A DNA stretch of 64,000 nucleotides, taken from contig NZ_LGJH01000155.1 of NCBI RefSeq assembly GCF_001298105.1, positions 81,295 through 145,294 of the forward strand, given 5' to 3'. Source of the DNA: Novosphingobium sp. ST904 (GTDB lineage: Bacteria; Pseudomonadota; Alphaproteobacteria; Sphingomonadales; Sphingomonadaceae). The position numbers and the translations under genes were made by a program. Shown here one piece after another: positions 1 through 8,907 of this stretch (its first letter is position 1; every line of letters begins with the position of its first letter). The notes under the pieces are model-generated. The model did not search any database, was not told the DNA's origin, and was given only the letters and a program-made list of their open reading frames with translations.

Positions 1-897
1 CCCGGGGCTTTTCGCCGCAGGGCTCGTTCTGGCCCCGCAAATCGCAAGCGCGAAGGATGCGGCGCCGCGGGAGATTTCGGGTCAACCTATCGAACTCGGC
101 ACGCGCTATGAGCTGCGATCCGCCGTTCTTGGCGACACGCGCGAAGTGAACGTCTGGTTGCCCACGGGCTATGACAAGTCGGCTGACCGTTATCCGGTGG
201 TCTATCTGCTGGATGGCGGGCTGGACCAGGATTTCGTGCATATCGCAGGGCTTGGCAGTCTGGCCTCGCTGAGCTGGACTTACGGGCCGATGATCGTCGT
301 CGGCGTGCAGACGAAGGACCGGCGTGCCGAACTGACTTCGCGCCCCACCGATCCCCGATATCTCTCGGCCTTTCCTGAAAGCGGCGGAGCCGACCGCTTC
401 CGCCGGTTCCTGCGGGATGAGGTCATCCCCTTCGTGGAGGCGCGCTTTCGCAGTGGAGATCGGCGCGCCCTGATGGGAGAGTCCCTTGCGGGCCTGTTCG
501 TGGTGGACACGCTCCTGAACGATCCCACGCTTTTCGGCGACTATGTGGCGGTCAGCCCCAGCCTGTGGTGGGACGATCGCGTCCGCTGCGCGATCTCGAT
601 CGGACCGCGGCAGGGCAGGGTATGTCCGGCGAGCGCCTTTACCTTGCGGTGGGGGACGAGGGCGGAACGATGCAGGACGGTATCGACCGCGTGCGCGCCT
701 ATTTCGGCAAGCAGCCGCCCGCGCGGATCACGGTGCGCTATGCCGATTTCAGCAAGAGCGCGTCTCACGCCACGGTCTATCACCATGCTGCCGAGGAAGC
801 GCTTCGCTGGCTCTATCCGGCGCCGCCCTATGAGCAGGGGCAGACGCCGTGGTTCATGATCGAAGGGGCGTCTCCGCCTGCAGCGCCGGCGCATTGA
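1..897 (+). CDS. Secreted alpha/beta-hydrolase esterase, 5'-truncated and frameshifted
   Basis: The reading frame is open from base 2, so the gene starts before the window. Its first visible residues end in a signal-peptide-like stretch (LVLAPQIASA followed by KDA), suggesting export. The body looks like the Fes/IroE/esterase-D class: HxxYPVVYLLDGG-type strand, then GESLAG as the nucleophile elbow (Ser), then SHATVYHHAA near the end as a plausible catalytic His. The frame breaks near 583-588. The downstream half (RLYLAVGDEGG onward, stop at 897) lies in another frame, and one extra C in the CC run there restores a continuous protein. The substrate is not evident. It converges with the GH1 gene, 24 bases away. 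Confidence 0.75.
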
Positions 898-921
898 CCG
901 GCGCATTCGGCGTTCTGCCGA

Positions 922-2253
922 TCAGAGCGCGTTGCGGCGGGCGATCGCGCCCAGCACGGCGGCACTGGGCTTGGCGGTGCGCTTGAACGTGGTGCGGTCC
1001 AGCGTGTGCAATCCGAACTGGGGCTTGTAGCCGAAGACCCACTCGAAATTGTCGACGAGCGACCAGTGCATATAGCCCAGAACGGGCACGCCGTCTTCCA
1101 TCGCCCGCTTGAGTTCGGCCAGCGCCGCCGGGATCAGGCGGGCTCGCTTGGTGTCGTCCGCGGAGTTGATGCCGTGCTCGGTGACGACCACGGGAACCCC
1201 GCTCACCGCATGGGCATAGCGTACCGCGCCGGCGAGCGAGGCAGGGTATACTTCCGATCCGGCATCGTTGGTTTCGGCGCCTTCCGGCGCGGAAAGCCTG
1301 CCCTTGTCGGTCCAGACGGTGCGCTCGTAATTCTGCACGCCGACGAAGTCGTTCCCCCGGGCGGCTTCCAGCCAGGGCCGGTAGAGCTTCGCGCGCATGG
1401 CGTCGCGAAGGCTGTTCCTGCCTGCTGCCTGATCGTCGATGACGGCGAGGCTGACGCCGACGGGCAGGTCGGGGCGCACCCCCTTGATCGCTTCTCGTCC
1501 GGCCTTGTGTCCGGCAATCAGGTTGGCCTGCACCACTTGCGGATCGGCGACGTAGAGAGGGTTTCCGGGCAGGAACCGGGCGACGGCATGTTCCCGTGCC
1601 GCGGCTTCCTGCATGGCCTTGTCCGCCCCCAGCAGGCGCGGGCCGATGTCTCCGGGCAGCACCACGTCGAGGAGGCCCGACAGGTTCGGTTCGTTGAGGG
1701 TCGTGGCATAGCCGATGATCGCGGCAAGATGGCGCGCGGCACGCTCGCAGTAGCGGGCAAACAGCGAGGGCGCTTCCGCGTTGGACCAACCGCCCTGCGC
1801 CGCGAACCAGATGGGCGTGGTAAAGTGGTTGAAGGTGACCATGGGCGTGAGGCCGCGCGCATGACAGCCCTCGATCATGGCCTTGTAGTGATCGAGCATG
1901 GCGATGGAGAATTCGCCCTTCGCCGGTTCGATGCGGGCCCATTCAAGGCTGAAGCGGTAGGTATTGAGCCCCATGCCTTTCACAATATCGAGGTCCACCG
2001 GCCAGAGCGCGAAGCTGTTGGCCGCGTCTCCCGAAGGTTCGGCGTAGACCGTGGGACGGGCATGTTCCATCGCCCAGACGTCGCTGTTGAGGTTGTTTCC
2101 CTCCACCTGATACGCCGCCGTGGCCGTGCCCCAGAGGAAGCCCTGCGGGAACTTCGGATCGACCGGTCGTGCCCCGCGTGAAAAGGCGGGTGCGGTGATA
2201 CTGGCTGCGGTTGCCGCGGCGGCGGCGGCCAGCATGGTGCGGCGATCGATCAC
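922..2253 (-). CDS. GH1 family beta-glucosidase, Tat-exported
   Basis: 443 residues, the usual length for glycoside hydrolase family 1. The N-terminus (DRRTMLAAAAAATAAS) is a twin-arginine-like signal followed by a hydrophobic stretch, so the enzyme is probably periplasmic. Family signatures seen: FLWGTATAAYQVEG near residue 40, TLNEP with the acid/base Glu at about 188, and VTEHG with the nucleophile Glu at about 359. The canonical nucleophile motif is TENG, so His replaces Asn here. It should hydrolyse beta-glucosides or related beta-glycosides; the exact sugar cannot be read from sequence. It stands alone and its upstream region holds an AT-rich palindrome. Confidence 0.88.
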   Translation of the reverse strand: MIDRRTMLAAAAAATAASITAPAFSRGARPVDPKFPQGFLWGTATAAYQVEGNNLNSDVWAMEHARPTVYAEPSGDAANSFALWPVDLDIVKGMGLNTYRFSLEWARIEPAKGEFSIAMLDHYKAMIEGCHARGLTPMVTFNHFTTPIWFAAQGGWSNAEAPSLFARYCERAARHLAAIIGYATTLNEPNLSGLLDVVLPGDIGPRLLGADKAMQEAAAREHAVARFLPGNPLYVADPQVVQANLIAGHKAGREAIKGVRPDLPVGVSLAVIDDQAAGRNSLRDAMRAKLYRPWLEAARGNDFVGVQNYERTVWTDKGRLSAPEGAETNDAGSEVYPASLAGAVRYAHAVSGVPVVVTEHGINSADDTKRARLIPAALAELKRAMEDGVPVLGYMHWSLVDNFEWVFGYKPQFGLHTLDRTTFKRTAKPSAAVLGAIARRNAL

Positions 2254-2309
2254 GCGTTTTTCTCCCTCGTCGCGCCGATCTCGTTCGAATCGGCCTCGCG
2301 CTTCATATC

Positions 2310-2325
2310 TAGAATCATTATTCTA
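2310..2325. promoter_or_regulatory. 16-bp AT-rich inverted repeat, candidate operator
   Basis: TAGAAT-CATT-ATTCTA is a perfect inverted repeat with a 4-base centre in an otherwise very GC-rich region. It lies 57 bases upstream of the GH1 start and about 150 bases upstream of the divergent EamA gene. Spacing and symmetry fit a dimeric repressor site. No cognate regulator gene is adjacent, so the binding protein is unknown. Confidence 0.4.
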
Positions 2326-2471
2326 AAATGAAAGCGCGAAGTCGGAACCTCCATGGCCGCAGCGCAGCGCGGCACCGGCGGGGGCAGGGAGGTTGACGGC
2401 ATCGGCGATTTCGGGTTGGGCGCGAGGCTGGCGCATCGGGTCCGCCGAGCTTGCGAACTGAAGTTGCGGTA

Positions 2472-3419
2472 ATGGAAAAGATGGAAGCGAATTCGCGAAG
2501 GCCGGTCGACGGTGGCGCCGCATTGCTGATGGTCGGGCTCTGCGCGATCTGGGGAATGCAACAGACCGCGCTCAAGGCGGCCGCGCCGGACATGGCGCCG
2601 GTCCTCCAGATTTCGCTGCGTTCCGGGATCGCCGCGCTGTTCATCGCGGCGCTGGTCCGTCTGCGCGGCGACGGCCATGCTCTTCGCGGGGGCACCTGGA
2701 AGCCGGGGGTGGCGATCGGAGCGCTCTTCGCGCTGGAATACCTGTTCATGGGGGAGGGGCTGCGCTTCACCAATGCCTCGCACATGGGGATCTTCCTCTA
2801 TACCGCGCCGATCTTCACGGCACTCGGCCTCCACTTCGGATTGCCGGAAGAGCGCCTGAGTCCTTTGCAATGGCTGGGCATCGTCACGGCCTTCGGCGGA
2901 GTGGCGGTGTCCTTCCTCGGCGGGGCAAGCGCGGGCTCGCAGCACGATTCGGCGTGGATCGGCGATCTCATGGGGATCGGCGCCGGTGCCGCCTGGGGCG
3001 CGACGACGCTCACCTTGCGCTTTTCCCGCCTGTCGCAGGCGCCGAGCAGCGTCACGACGCTCTATCAGCTTCTCGGTGCATTCGTGCTGCTGGGGGCGCT
3101 GGCGCTCGGCTCGGGGCAGACATTGGTCAGGCCGACCCCGCTGCTGGCGATGAGCATGGCGTTCCAGATCGTCTTCGTTTCGCTGGTCAGCCTTCTGGTA
3201 TGGTTCGGGATGCTGCGGGTCTATCTGGCTTCGCGGCTGGGCGTGCTTTCGTTCATGACTCCGTTGTTCGGCGTGGCCTTCGGCGTCGTTCTGCTCGGCG
3301 AGCGGCTGGAGCCGGCCTTCATCGCCGGCGCGCTGATGGTCATGGCGGGAATCCTGCTGGTCAGCGGGCACGAGATGTTCAAGGCCCGGCAGGCGCGCCG
3401 TCTGGCCGCCACGTCCTGA
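2472..3419 (+). CDS. EamA/DMT-superfamily membrane transporter
   Basis: 315 residues with two tandem EamA-type repeats (about residues 15-145 and 160-300), each of about five hydrophobic segments. An example is the N-terminal helix AALLMVGLCAIWG, which leads into the usual W-G start of the fold. Members of the drug/metabolite transporter superfamily export amino acids, metabolites or drugs across the inner membrane; the substrate is not predictable here. I took ATG 2472; ATG 2481 is an alternative and neither has a strong ribosome-binding site. It is divergent from the GH1 gene and 85 bases ahead of proB. Confidence 0.85.
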   Translation: MEKMEANSRRPVDGGAALLMVGLCAIWGMQQTALKAAAPDMAPVLQISLRSGIAALFIAALVRLRGDGHALRGGTWKPGVAIGALFALEYLFMGEGLRFTNASHMGIFLYTAPIFTALGLHFGLPEERLSPLQWLGIVTAFGGVAVSFLGGASAGSQHDSAWIGDLMGIGAGAAWGATTLTLRFSRLSQAPSSVTTLYQLLGAFVLLGALALGSGQTLVRPTPLLAMSMAFQIVFVSLVSLLVWFGMLRVYLASRLGVLSFMTPLFGVAFGVVLLGERLEPAFIAGALMVMAGILLVSGHEMFKARQARRLAATS

Positions 3420-3504
3420 CGTTCCCGCGACGGGACGGGGTGCGCGGTCCTTTGCAAGCGAGCGCTTTCCTCCGGGCGGCAAGTGTCCTAGAGGCTCGGC
3501 CTCC

Positions 3505-4635
3505 ATGCCTGTATCCCGCCTTTCCGATCTCTCCGACAAAGTCCTGAGCCCCCGCCTCGTCGTCAAGGTGGGGTCGGCGCTGCTTGTCGGTAAGGAAGGT
3601 GTGCGGCGCGAATGGTTGACCGCGCTGGTCGCCGAGATCGCCGAGGCGCGCGCACGCGGGCAGGACGTGATCGTCGTCTCTTCGGGCGCGATTGCGCTGG
3701 GCGCGGCGACTCTGGGGCTCGACAAGGGCGGACGCGGCTCGCTGGCGGACGCACAGGCCGCCGCGGCCGTGGGCCAGATCGCGCTTTCGGGGCTCTGGGC
3801 CGAACTGCTGGGCAGCCACGGCATCACCGCCGCGCAGATGCTGCTGACGCTGGAGGATCTCGAGGACCGGCGCCGTTATCTCAACGTCACCGCAACGCTC
3901 ACGCGCCTGCTCGATGCGGGCGCGGTGCCGGTGATCAACGAGAACGATTCGGTCGCGACTCAGGAAATCCGCTTCGGTGACAATGACCGCCTGGCCGCCC
4001 GCGTCGCGCAGGCGGCGCAGGCCAGCGCGGTGTTGCTGCTCTCCGACATCGACGGCCTTTACGACCGCCACCCTCGGGAGCCCGGCGCGAAGATGATTCC
4101 GGTGGTCGAAGGCGTGACGCCCGAAGTCCACGCCATGGCGAGTGCGGAATCGAATTCGGGCATGGGGTCCGGCGGCATGGTTTCCAAGCTCCAGGCAGCC
4201 GAGATCGCCGAACTGGCGGGCATCTGCCTCGTCATCGGCAATGGCCAGCACGCCCGCCCGGTGGCGCGGATCATCGATCAGGGGATCGGCACGCTGTTCC
4301 TCCCCCGCCGCCGTGCGGGCGCTCGCAAGGCCTGGCTCGGCGGGCGGTTGCGGCTCAAGGGCAGCATTGTCGTCGATGCCGGCGCGGCCGCCGCATTGCT
4401 GCGCGGGTCGAGCCTCCTTGCCAAGGGCGTGACCGCCGTGGAGGGGCATTTCGAACGCGGGGATCCCGTGGCCATCGTCGATGCCGGCGGCCGCGTGGTC
4501 GCCCATGGCCTTTCGGAGTACCATGCTGGCGAATGCGCCGCGATCAAGGGGCTCCATTCGAGCGAGCAGGCCGAAGTGCTGGGATATTCGCCGCGTTCCT
4601 CCGTGGTCCATCGTGACCAGCTCGTGCTGAAATGA
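3505..4635 (+). CDS. proB: Glutamate 5-kinase
   Basis: 376 residues, the length of full ProB. It makes gamma-glutamyl phosphate from glutamate and ATP, the first step of proline synthesis. The amino-acid-kinase domain (about residues 15-260) shows VVKVGSALLVG at the start, VPVINENDSV, FGDNDRLAARVA and SGGMVSKLQAA. A C-terminal PUA domain follows (about 280-365, RLRLKGSIVVDAGAAAAL onward). The final ATG-TGA overlap at 4632-4635 couples it to the SDR gene; proA is not in the window. Feedback inhibition by proline is typical of the family. Confidence 0.95.
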   Translation: MPVSRLSDLSDKVLSPRLVVKVGSALLVGKEGVRREWLTALVAEIAEARARGQDVIVVSSGAIALGAATLGLDKGGRGSLADAQAAAAVGQIALSGLWAELLGSHGITAAQMLLTLEDLEDRRRYLNVTATLTRLLDAGAVPVINENDSVATQEIRFGDNDRLAARVAQAAQASAVLLLSDIDGLYDRHPREPGAKMIPVVEGVTPEVHAMASAESNSGMGSGGMVSKLQAAEIAELAGICLVIGNGQHARPVARIIDQGIGTLFLPRRRAGARKAWLGGRLRLKGSIVVDAGAAAALLRGSSLLAKGVTAVEGHFERGDPVAIVDAGGRVVAHGLSEYHAGECAAIKGLHSSEQAEVLGYSPRSSVVHRDQLVLK

Positions 4636-5576
4636 CCGCTTTTCCCCAGATGAACGAGATAGACCGCCCCACCATCGCCCTGACCGGCGCAACCGGCTTC
4701 GTCGGCCAGTGCGTGCTGGAGGAAGCGGTGGCCGCAGGGTACGACGTGCGCGCGCTGACCCGCCGCGAACAGGAGCGGCGCGAGAACGTCACCTGGGTAC
4801 GCGGCGAACTGCGCGATACCGCCTCGCTGTCCGAGCTGACGCGCGGTGCCGAGGCGATCGTCCACGTTGCGGGCGTGGTGAGCGCGCCCGATGCCGCCGG
4901 GTATGAGGCAGGCAATGTCGCGGGCACCCTGAACCTCATCGAGACCGGCGTGGCCAAGGGCATCCGGCGTTTCGTCTTCGTTTCCTCGCTTTCCGCGCGC
5001 GAGCCCGATCTTTCGGCTTACGGCGCCTCGAAGGCCAAGGCCGAGAAGCTGCTGCGCGCCAGTCCGCTGGACTGGACGATCGTGCGCCCGCCCGCGATCT
5101 ACGGCCCGCGCGACAAGGAGATGTTCGAACTGTTCCGCGCTGCGCGCTGGGGGCTGGTTCCGGTGCCGAAGGACGGCCGCGCCTCGATGATCCATGTCGA
5201 GGATCTCGCCCGCCTGCTGGTGGCGCTGATACCGGGTGGTGAGGACGTGACAGGCAAGTTGTTCGAGCCTGACGACGGCAAGCCCGAAGGCTGGGACAAT
5301 GCCGAAATGGCCCGCGCCATCGGCGCTGCGGTTGGCCGCCGTGCCCGGGTGATCTCGCTTTCGTCCGGGGCGTTGCGGCTGGCGGCTCGGGCCGACCAGT
5401 TCCTGCGCGGCGACGGCGCGAAGATGACCGCCGATCGCGCCGCCTATTTCAGCCATCCCAACTGGGTGGTGGGAGCAGGCGCGGCCGTGCCGCCGACGAT
5501 CTGGGAGCCCCGCATCGATACGCGGGACGGTCTGCGGGCCACGGCAGAGTGGTACCGCGCGAACGACTGGCTTTAG
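4632..5576 (+). CDS. NAD(P)-binding SDR-family protein (NDUFA9/epimerase-like)
   Basis: 314 residues. The N-terminus carries the extended-SDR Rossmann motif TGATGFVG, and further on VFVSSLSARE and YGASKAKAE supply the YxxxK catalytic pattern. The layout (nucleotide-binding half, then a variable substrate half) fits atypical SDRs of the complex-I NDUFA9-like or nucleoside-sugar epimerase groups. The start ATG overlaps the proB stop, so the two are translationally coupled. A metabolic link to proline synthesis is not obvious; the pairing may be only transcriptional. It ends 66 bases before the convergent fumarylacetoacetase gene. Confidence 0.82.
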   Translation: MTAFPQMNEIDRPTIALTGATGFVGQCVLEEAVAAGYDVRALTRREQERRENVTWVRGELRDTASLSELTRGAEAIVHVAGVVSAPDAAGYEAGNVAGTLNLIETGVAKGIRRFVFVSSLSAREPDLSAYGASKAKAEKLLRASPLDWTIVRPPAIYGPRDKEMFELFRAARWGLVPVPKDGRASMIHVEDLARLLVALIPGGEDVTGKLFEPDDGKPEGWDNAEMARAIGAAVGRRARVISLSSGALRLAARADQFLRGDGAKMTADRAAYFSHPNWVVGAGAAVPPTIWEPRIDTRDGLRATAEWYRANDWL

Positions 5577-5642
5577 GCCGCAGGTTCCAGGCCGACGGGG
5601 GGAAGCCTGAGGGACGATCCCCAGGCTCCCGTAAATTCCGTC

Positions 5643-6958
5643 CTAGTTCAGCGGTACCGCCGGCTGCACGATCCCGCTGCACGGACCGAACCCGATCGTT
5701 ACCGCGCCATCTGCCACGAAGCGTCCGGAAAGCGCCAGTTCGTCTCCGTCCTCAAGGAACGTTCGCGTCTCGCCCGTGGCAAGCGTCACCTTCTCCCGGC
5801 CGGAGCGGGTGATTTCCATCAGGCTGCCCTGCGAACCGTCCTCGGGACCGGAAATGGTGCCGGTGCCGAGCAGGTCTCCCGGATTCATCTCGCAGCCGTT
5901 CGAGGCGTGGTGCGTGACCATCTGGGCGATGGTCCAGTACATGTTGCTGGCCGGCCCGCGGCTGAGGCGATGGGCCGAACGCCGTCCGCACGCATTGTCG
6001 CGGTGCTGAGGCTGACTTCGAGATCGAGGGACAGGGCGCCCTCGTCCTGGTCGTCCCGGTTCCAGAGATAGGGCAGGGGGCTGGGATCGCCCTCGGGCCG
6101 GGGCGGCTGGGCGATGCGGAACGGGGCCAGCGCCTCCATCGTGACGATCCACGGCGAGACGGTGGTGATGAAGTTCTTGGCGAGGAACGGCCCGAGCGGC
6201 TGGTATTCCCAGGCCTGCACATCGCGGGCGGACCAGTCGTTGAGCAGGGTTACGCCGGCAACGTGATCGAGCGCCTCGCCGATAGGAATGGGCTGACCGA
6301 GTTCGTTGCCTTGCGCCATCCACACGCCCAGCTCCAGCTCGTAGTCGAGCCGGCCGATGGGGCCGAACGAAGGGCTTTCGGCATCGGGCGCCTTGGTCTG
6401 GCCGTTGGGGCGGATCACCGGCGCACCGCTCGGCCTCACGGTCGAGGCGCGGCCGTGGTAGCCGATGGGGACGTGCTTGTAGTTGGGCAGCAGCGGATTG
6501 TCCGGGCGGAACAGCTTGCCGATGTTGGTGGCGTGATGGATGCCCACATAGAAATCGGTGTAGTCCGCGATCTTCGCAGGCAGATGCAGCGTGGCCTGTG
6601 CCATCGGAACCAGTAGCGGTTCGACTTGCGCACGCTCTGCGGCGCCTTCTGCCAGCAGGGCGGAGATGCGCCGGCGCAGCGCCCGGCGCGGACCGGCGCC
6701 AAGGGCGAGCAACGGGTTGAGGCTTTCGCCCGAGGCGGCCCGCGCGGCTTCCAGCGCCTGGCCTTCGAGCAGTCCCGACCCGGCCAGTGCGGCAAGATCG
6801 AGGATCAGGTCACCGATCGCCACGCCCCCGCGTGCGGAATTCCCGCCGTTGGAGAACACGCCCAGCGGCAGGTTCTGGATCGGGAAGTCGCCATGGCCGT
6901 TCGCACTTTCCACCCAGGAGCGCAGCGCGCTGTCGTGGGTTTCGTCGATCGTCGCCAT
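5643..6958 (-). CDS. fahA: Fumarylacetoacetase (frameshifted)
   Basis: Hydrolyses fumarylacetoacetate to fumarate and acetoacetate, the last step of tyrosine/homogentisate breakdown. About 438 residues once repaired, normal for the family. Seen: the N-terminal FAA domain, then YTDFYVGIHHATN and NYKHVPIGYHGRAS, then LDYELELGVWMAQGN and LLNDWSARDVQAWEYQPLGP (metal-ligand region). The C-terminal MNPGDLLGTGTISGP is in a different frame. The break is near 5978-5984 and one added base in a C run (gene strand) fixes it. The other tyrosine genes are 20 kb away at 27-30 kb, so the pathway is split. Confidence 0.88.
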
Positions 6959-7018
6959 GGGAATCTCCTCTTCCGTCTGATGTTTGGAGCGCTTCCCTAG
7001 CCGCTCGGCCGCGTCAGG

Positions 7019-7768
7019 TCACGGGCCCTCTTTGCCATCGTCCCAACCATGCGTCTCGGTCATCACGAAAGGCACCGGCTGCCCCTGTGCATCGCGTGCC
7101 GGGCGGAAGCGGAAGCGTTCGGTGATGCGCTGGCACGTTCCCGCATCCAGGTCGGGTCGGCCGCTGGAGGAAATCACGGTGCATCCGCTTACTCGCCCGT
7201 CAATGCCGATGCGGTAGCGCAGGGTCAGGTCGGCGCCGCTGCGCGCCTTGCGCAAGTCCGCAGGCAGATCGCCATAGTGGAGGCGGCCGGCGATCTGCCG
7301 GGGCAGGGTGGCGACCCCTTCGTTGACTCCGGCTCCCTCTCCGCCGCCTCCTCCGCCGTTTCCCCTGCCGCCCGATCCACTGCCGGAGCCGGAGGTTCCG
7401 GAGCCTTGTGCCGGCCTGTCGCCATCTCCCGGATGCCGGGCCGCCACGATCGTTACGGGGGATGGCAGAACGATGCGGGGAGCAGGCAGGACCACCGGTG
7501 CAGCCCGCGTTTTGCGACCCTCCGGTGCGGGCGCGCCCCGATGGGCGGATGACGTTGTTTCCTGCGGGCGCTTTTCGGGAGTTTTGCGGGCCTCGGGCAG
7601 CAACACCGTCGCGGTAAGGGTGGAGCGCTCGGGAAACGCCGGCAGGTTCACGCCCAGCCCCCATGCAAGCGCGGCAAGCCCGCCGATCACGATTGCGGCC
7701 GATGCCGTCGCGGAAATCGCGCGCTCACGTCGGAGGGCGTGGTGAGGGGCGCGTGGAAGGGAATGCAC
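7019..7768 (-). CDS. TonB-like periplasmic energy-transduction protein
   Basis: 249 residues. One N-terminal membrane anchor (about 18-40, IVIGGLAALAWGLGVNLP) is followed by a long Pro/Gly/Ser-rich periplasmic linker with a glycine-rich run at about 120-145. A C-terminal TonB-type domain follows (about 165-240, LRYRIGIDGRVSGCTVISSS). TonB proteins pass proton-motive energy from ExbB/ExbD to outer-membrane receptors. No exbB, exbD or receptor gene is next to it, so it is an orphan here. The linker is glycine-rich rather than the usual Pro-Lys/Glu repeats. Confidence 0.78.
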   Translation of the reverse strand: MHSLPRAPHHALRRERAISATASAAIVIGGLAALAWGLGVNLPAFPERSTLTATVLLPEARKTPEKRPQETTSSAHRGAPAPEGRKTRAAPVVLPAPRIVLPSPVTIVAARHPGDGDRPAQGSGTSGSGSGSGGRGNGGGGGGEGAGVNEGVATLPRQIAGRLHYGDLPADLRKARSGADLTLRYRIGIDGRVSGCTVISSSGRPDLDAGTCQRITERFRFRPARDAQGQPVPFVMTETHGWDDGKEGP

Positions 7769-7896
7769 CGGGTGCTCCTTTCATGGACGGCCTTCGCTGC
7801 CGACATTGCCGGAACAAGTTGCCGCATCGAAAGCTCCCGCGCTTTTCTCATTGCGGGACAATCGACCTCCCTGCGGCGAACGGTTGGCCGCGCTCC

Positions 7897-7921
7897 GGAA
7901 CCTTGTGCGAACAGCGCAGTT
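7897..7921 (+). promoter_or_regulatory. EcfG-type promoter of the GlsB gene
   Basis: GGAAC at 7897-7901, a 16-base spacer, then AGTT at 7918-7921. The alphaproteobacterial general-stress consensus is GGAAC-N16/17-CGTT, so only the first -10 base differs. It sits 36 bases ahead of the GlsB start. Confidence 0.65.
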
Positions 7922-7956
7922 AATCCCGCAACGACACAAATTTTTGGAGAAGCACA

Positions 7957-8226
7957 ATGACTCTACTTCTTATTCTCCTGGTCGGCGGCGTTATCGGCTG
8001 GCTCGCTTCCATCCTCATGCGCACCGATGCGCAGCAGGGTGTATTCCTGAACGTGGTCGTCGGTGTCGTCGGTGCCCTGATCGCGGGTCTCATCATCACG
8101 CCGCTCATCGGCGGCGCGCCCATCACCAGCGGTGCGTTCGACATCATGTCGCTCTTCGCTTCGTTCCTCGGCGCGGTCGTTCTGCTGGCGATCGTCAACC
8201 TCTTCCGTCGCGGTTCCATCCGCTAA
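7957..8226 (+). CDS. GlsB/YeaQ/YmgE-family stress membrane protein
   Basis: 89 residues with three hydrophobic helices and glycine zippers (LLILLVGGVIGWLAS at the start, VVVGVVGALIAGLII in the middle, FLGAVVLLAIVNLFRR at the end). This is the transglycosylase-associated/GlsB family of small inner-membrane proteins that commonly accumulate under general stress; their biochemical role is not settled. The EcfG-like promoter immediately upstream supports stress induction. It is followed by its own terminator. Confidence 0.88.
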   Translation: MTLLLILLVGGVIGWLASILMRTDAQQGVFLNVVVGVVGALIAGLIITPLIGGAPITSGAFDIMSLFASFLGAVVLLAIVNLFRRGSIR

Positions 8227-8253
8227 GGATCCCGTTGGGGTCTGAACGAGGCC

Positions 8254-8287
8254 GGCGCGTCCTCCGATGGAAAACGCGCCCTTTTTC
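8254..8287 (+). terminator. Rho-independent terminator of the GlsB gene
   Basis: GGCGCGT (8254-8260) pairs with ACGCGCC (8274-8280) across a 13-base loop, followed by CTTTTTC. It lies 28 bases after the GlsB stop and just ahead of the lipoprotein gene. Confidence 0.7.
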
Positions 8288-8311
8288 AATAACAGGGAAA
8301 GGATGCCTGCC

Positions 8312-8599
8312 ATGAAAGCCATGACCACTTCGCGCCTCGCCATGATCGCGATCGTTTCCGCCGGTTCGCTCGGCCTCGCCGCCTGCAACAACAAGGCGGA
8401 CGATGCGACGGAGCAGCAGGCGGATGCCGTTGAACAGTCGTCCGATGCAACGGCCGACGCCATGCGCGACCAGGCCGACCAGATGACCGGCGCCGCGTCC
8501 GAGGCTGTCGACAAGAAGGCCGATGCGGTCGAGGCGGCGGGCGAGGCAAAGTCCGACGCGCTGGAAAACAAGGCGGACGAGATCAGGAAGCAGAACTGA
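8312..8599 (+). CDS. Small coiled-coil lipoprotein
   Basis: 95 residues from ATG 8312, chosen because an AAGG ribosome-binding site lies 9 bases upstream; ATG 8303 is an alternative. The signal peptide ends in the lipobox LAAC, so Cys at about residue 23 would be lipidated. The mature part is a charged, Ala-rich helical repeat (ADDATEQQADAVEQ, then EAVDKKADAVEAAGEAKSDA) with heptad-like spacing and no Pro, suggesting a coiled coil under the outer membrane, loosely like Lpp. The position next to the GlsB gene and Fe-SOD suggests a stress or envelope role, which is inference. Confidence 0.75.
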   Translation: MKAMTTSRLAMIAIVSAGSLGLAACNNKADDATEQQADAVEQSSDATADAMRDQADQMTGAASEAVDKKADAVEAAGEAKSDALENKADEIRKQN

Positions 8600-8637
8600 T
8601 CCGACAGCGATCCGGCTTCTCGTCAGGAACGAGAGCA

Positions 8638-8667
8638 GAAGGATGGCGGGGCAACCCGCCGTCCTTC
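8638..8667 (+). terminator. Hairpin terminator after the lipoprotein gene
   Basis: A 13-bp stem (8638-8650 with 8655-8667, one G-T wobble) closes a GCAA tetraloop 38 bases after the stop. The following 240 bases up to sodB hold no gene that I can support. Confidence 0.6.
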
Positions 8668-8907
8668 TTGCATATGGCGTTCTTGCATCCGAAGTGCCCG
8701 CGCGGATAATCGGATTCGCCGCCAAGCCTTGCTATCAGGCGGTGCAATGAAAATGCCGCCAATAGATGCTTGAATTGTCGGGCAAGAGGGCAGACATAGC
8801 CCCCCGAAAGTCCGAGTGCCAGTTCACGCGCCGTCCGGTGTTTGCGCCCGGTCCTTGCGGATGCGTGCATGTCCAAACCTTTGATAACCTGAAACAGGAA
8901 GATAGCC

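Noticed and set aside
1006..2181. A 391-codon plus-strand frame across the GH1 gene
   Set aside because: Antisense shadow of a gene with clear GH1 catalytic motifs.
2250..3827. A 525-codon minus-strand frame antisense to the EamA and proB genes
   Set aside because: Very Arg/Pro-rich shadow product, no family features, and it spans two real genes and their gap.
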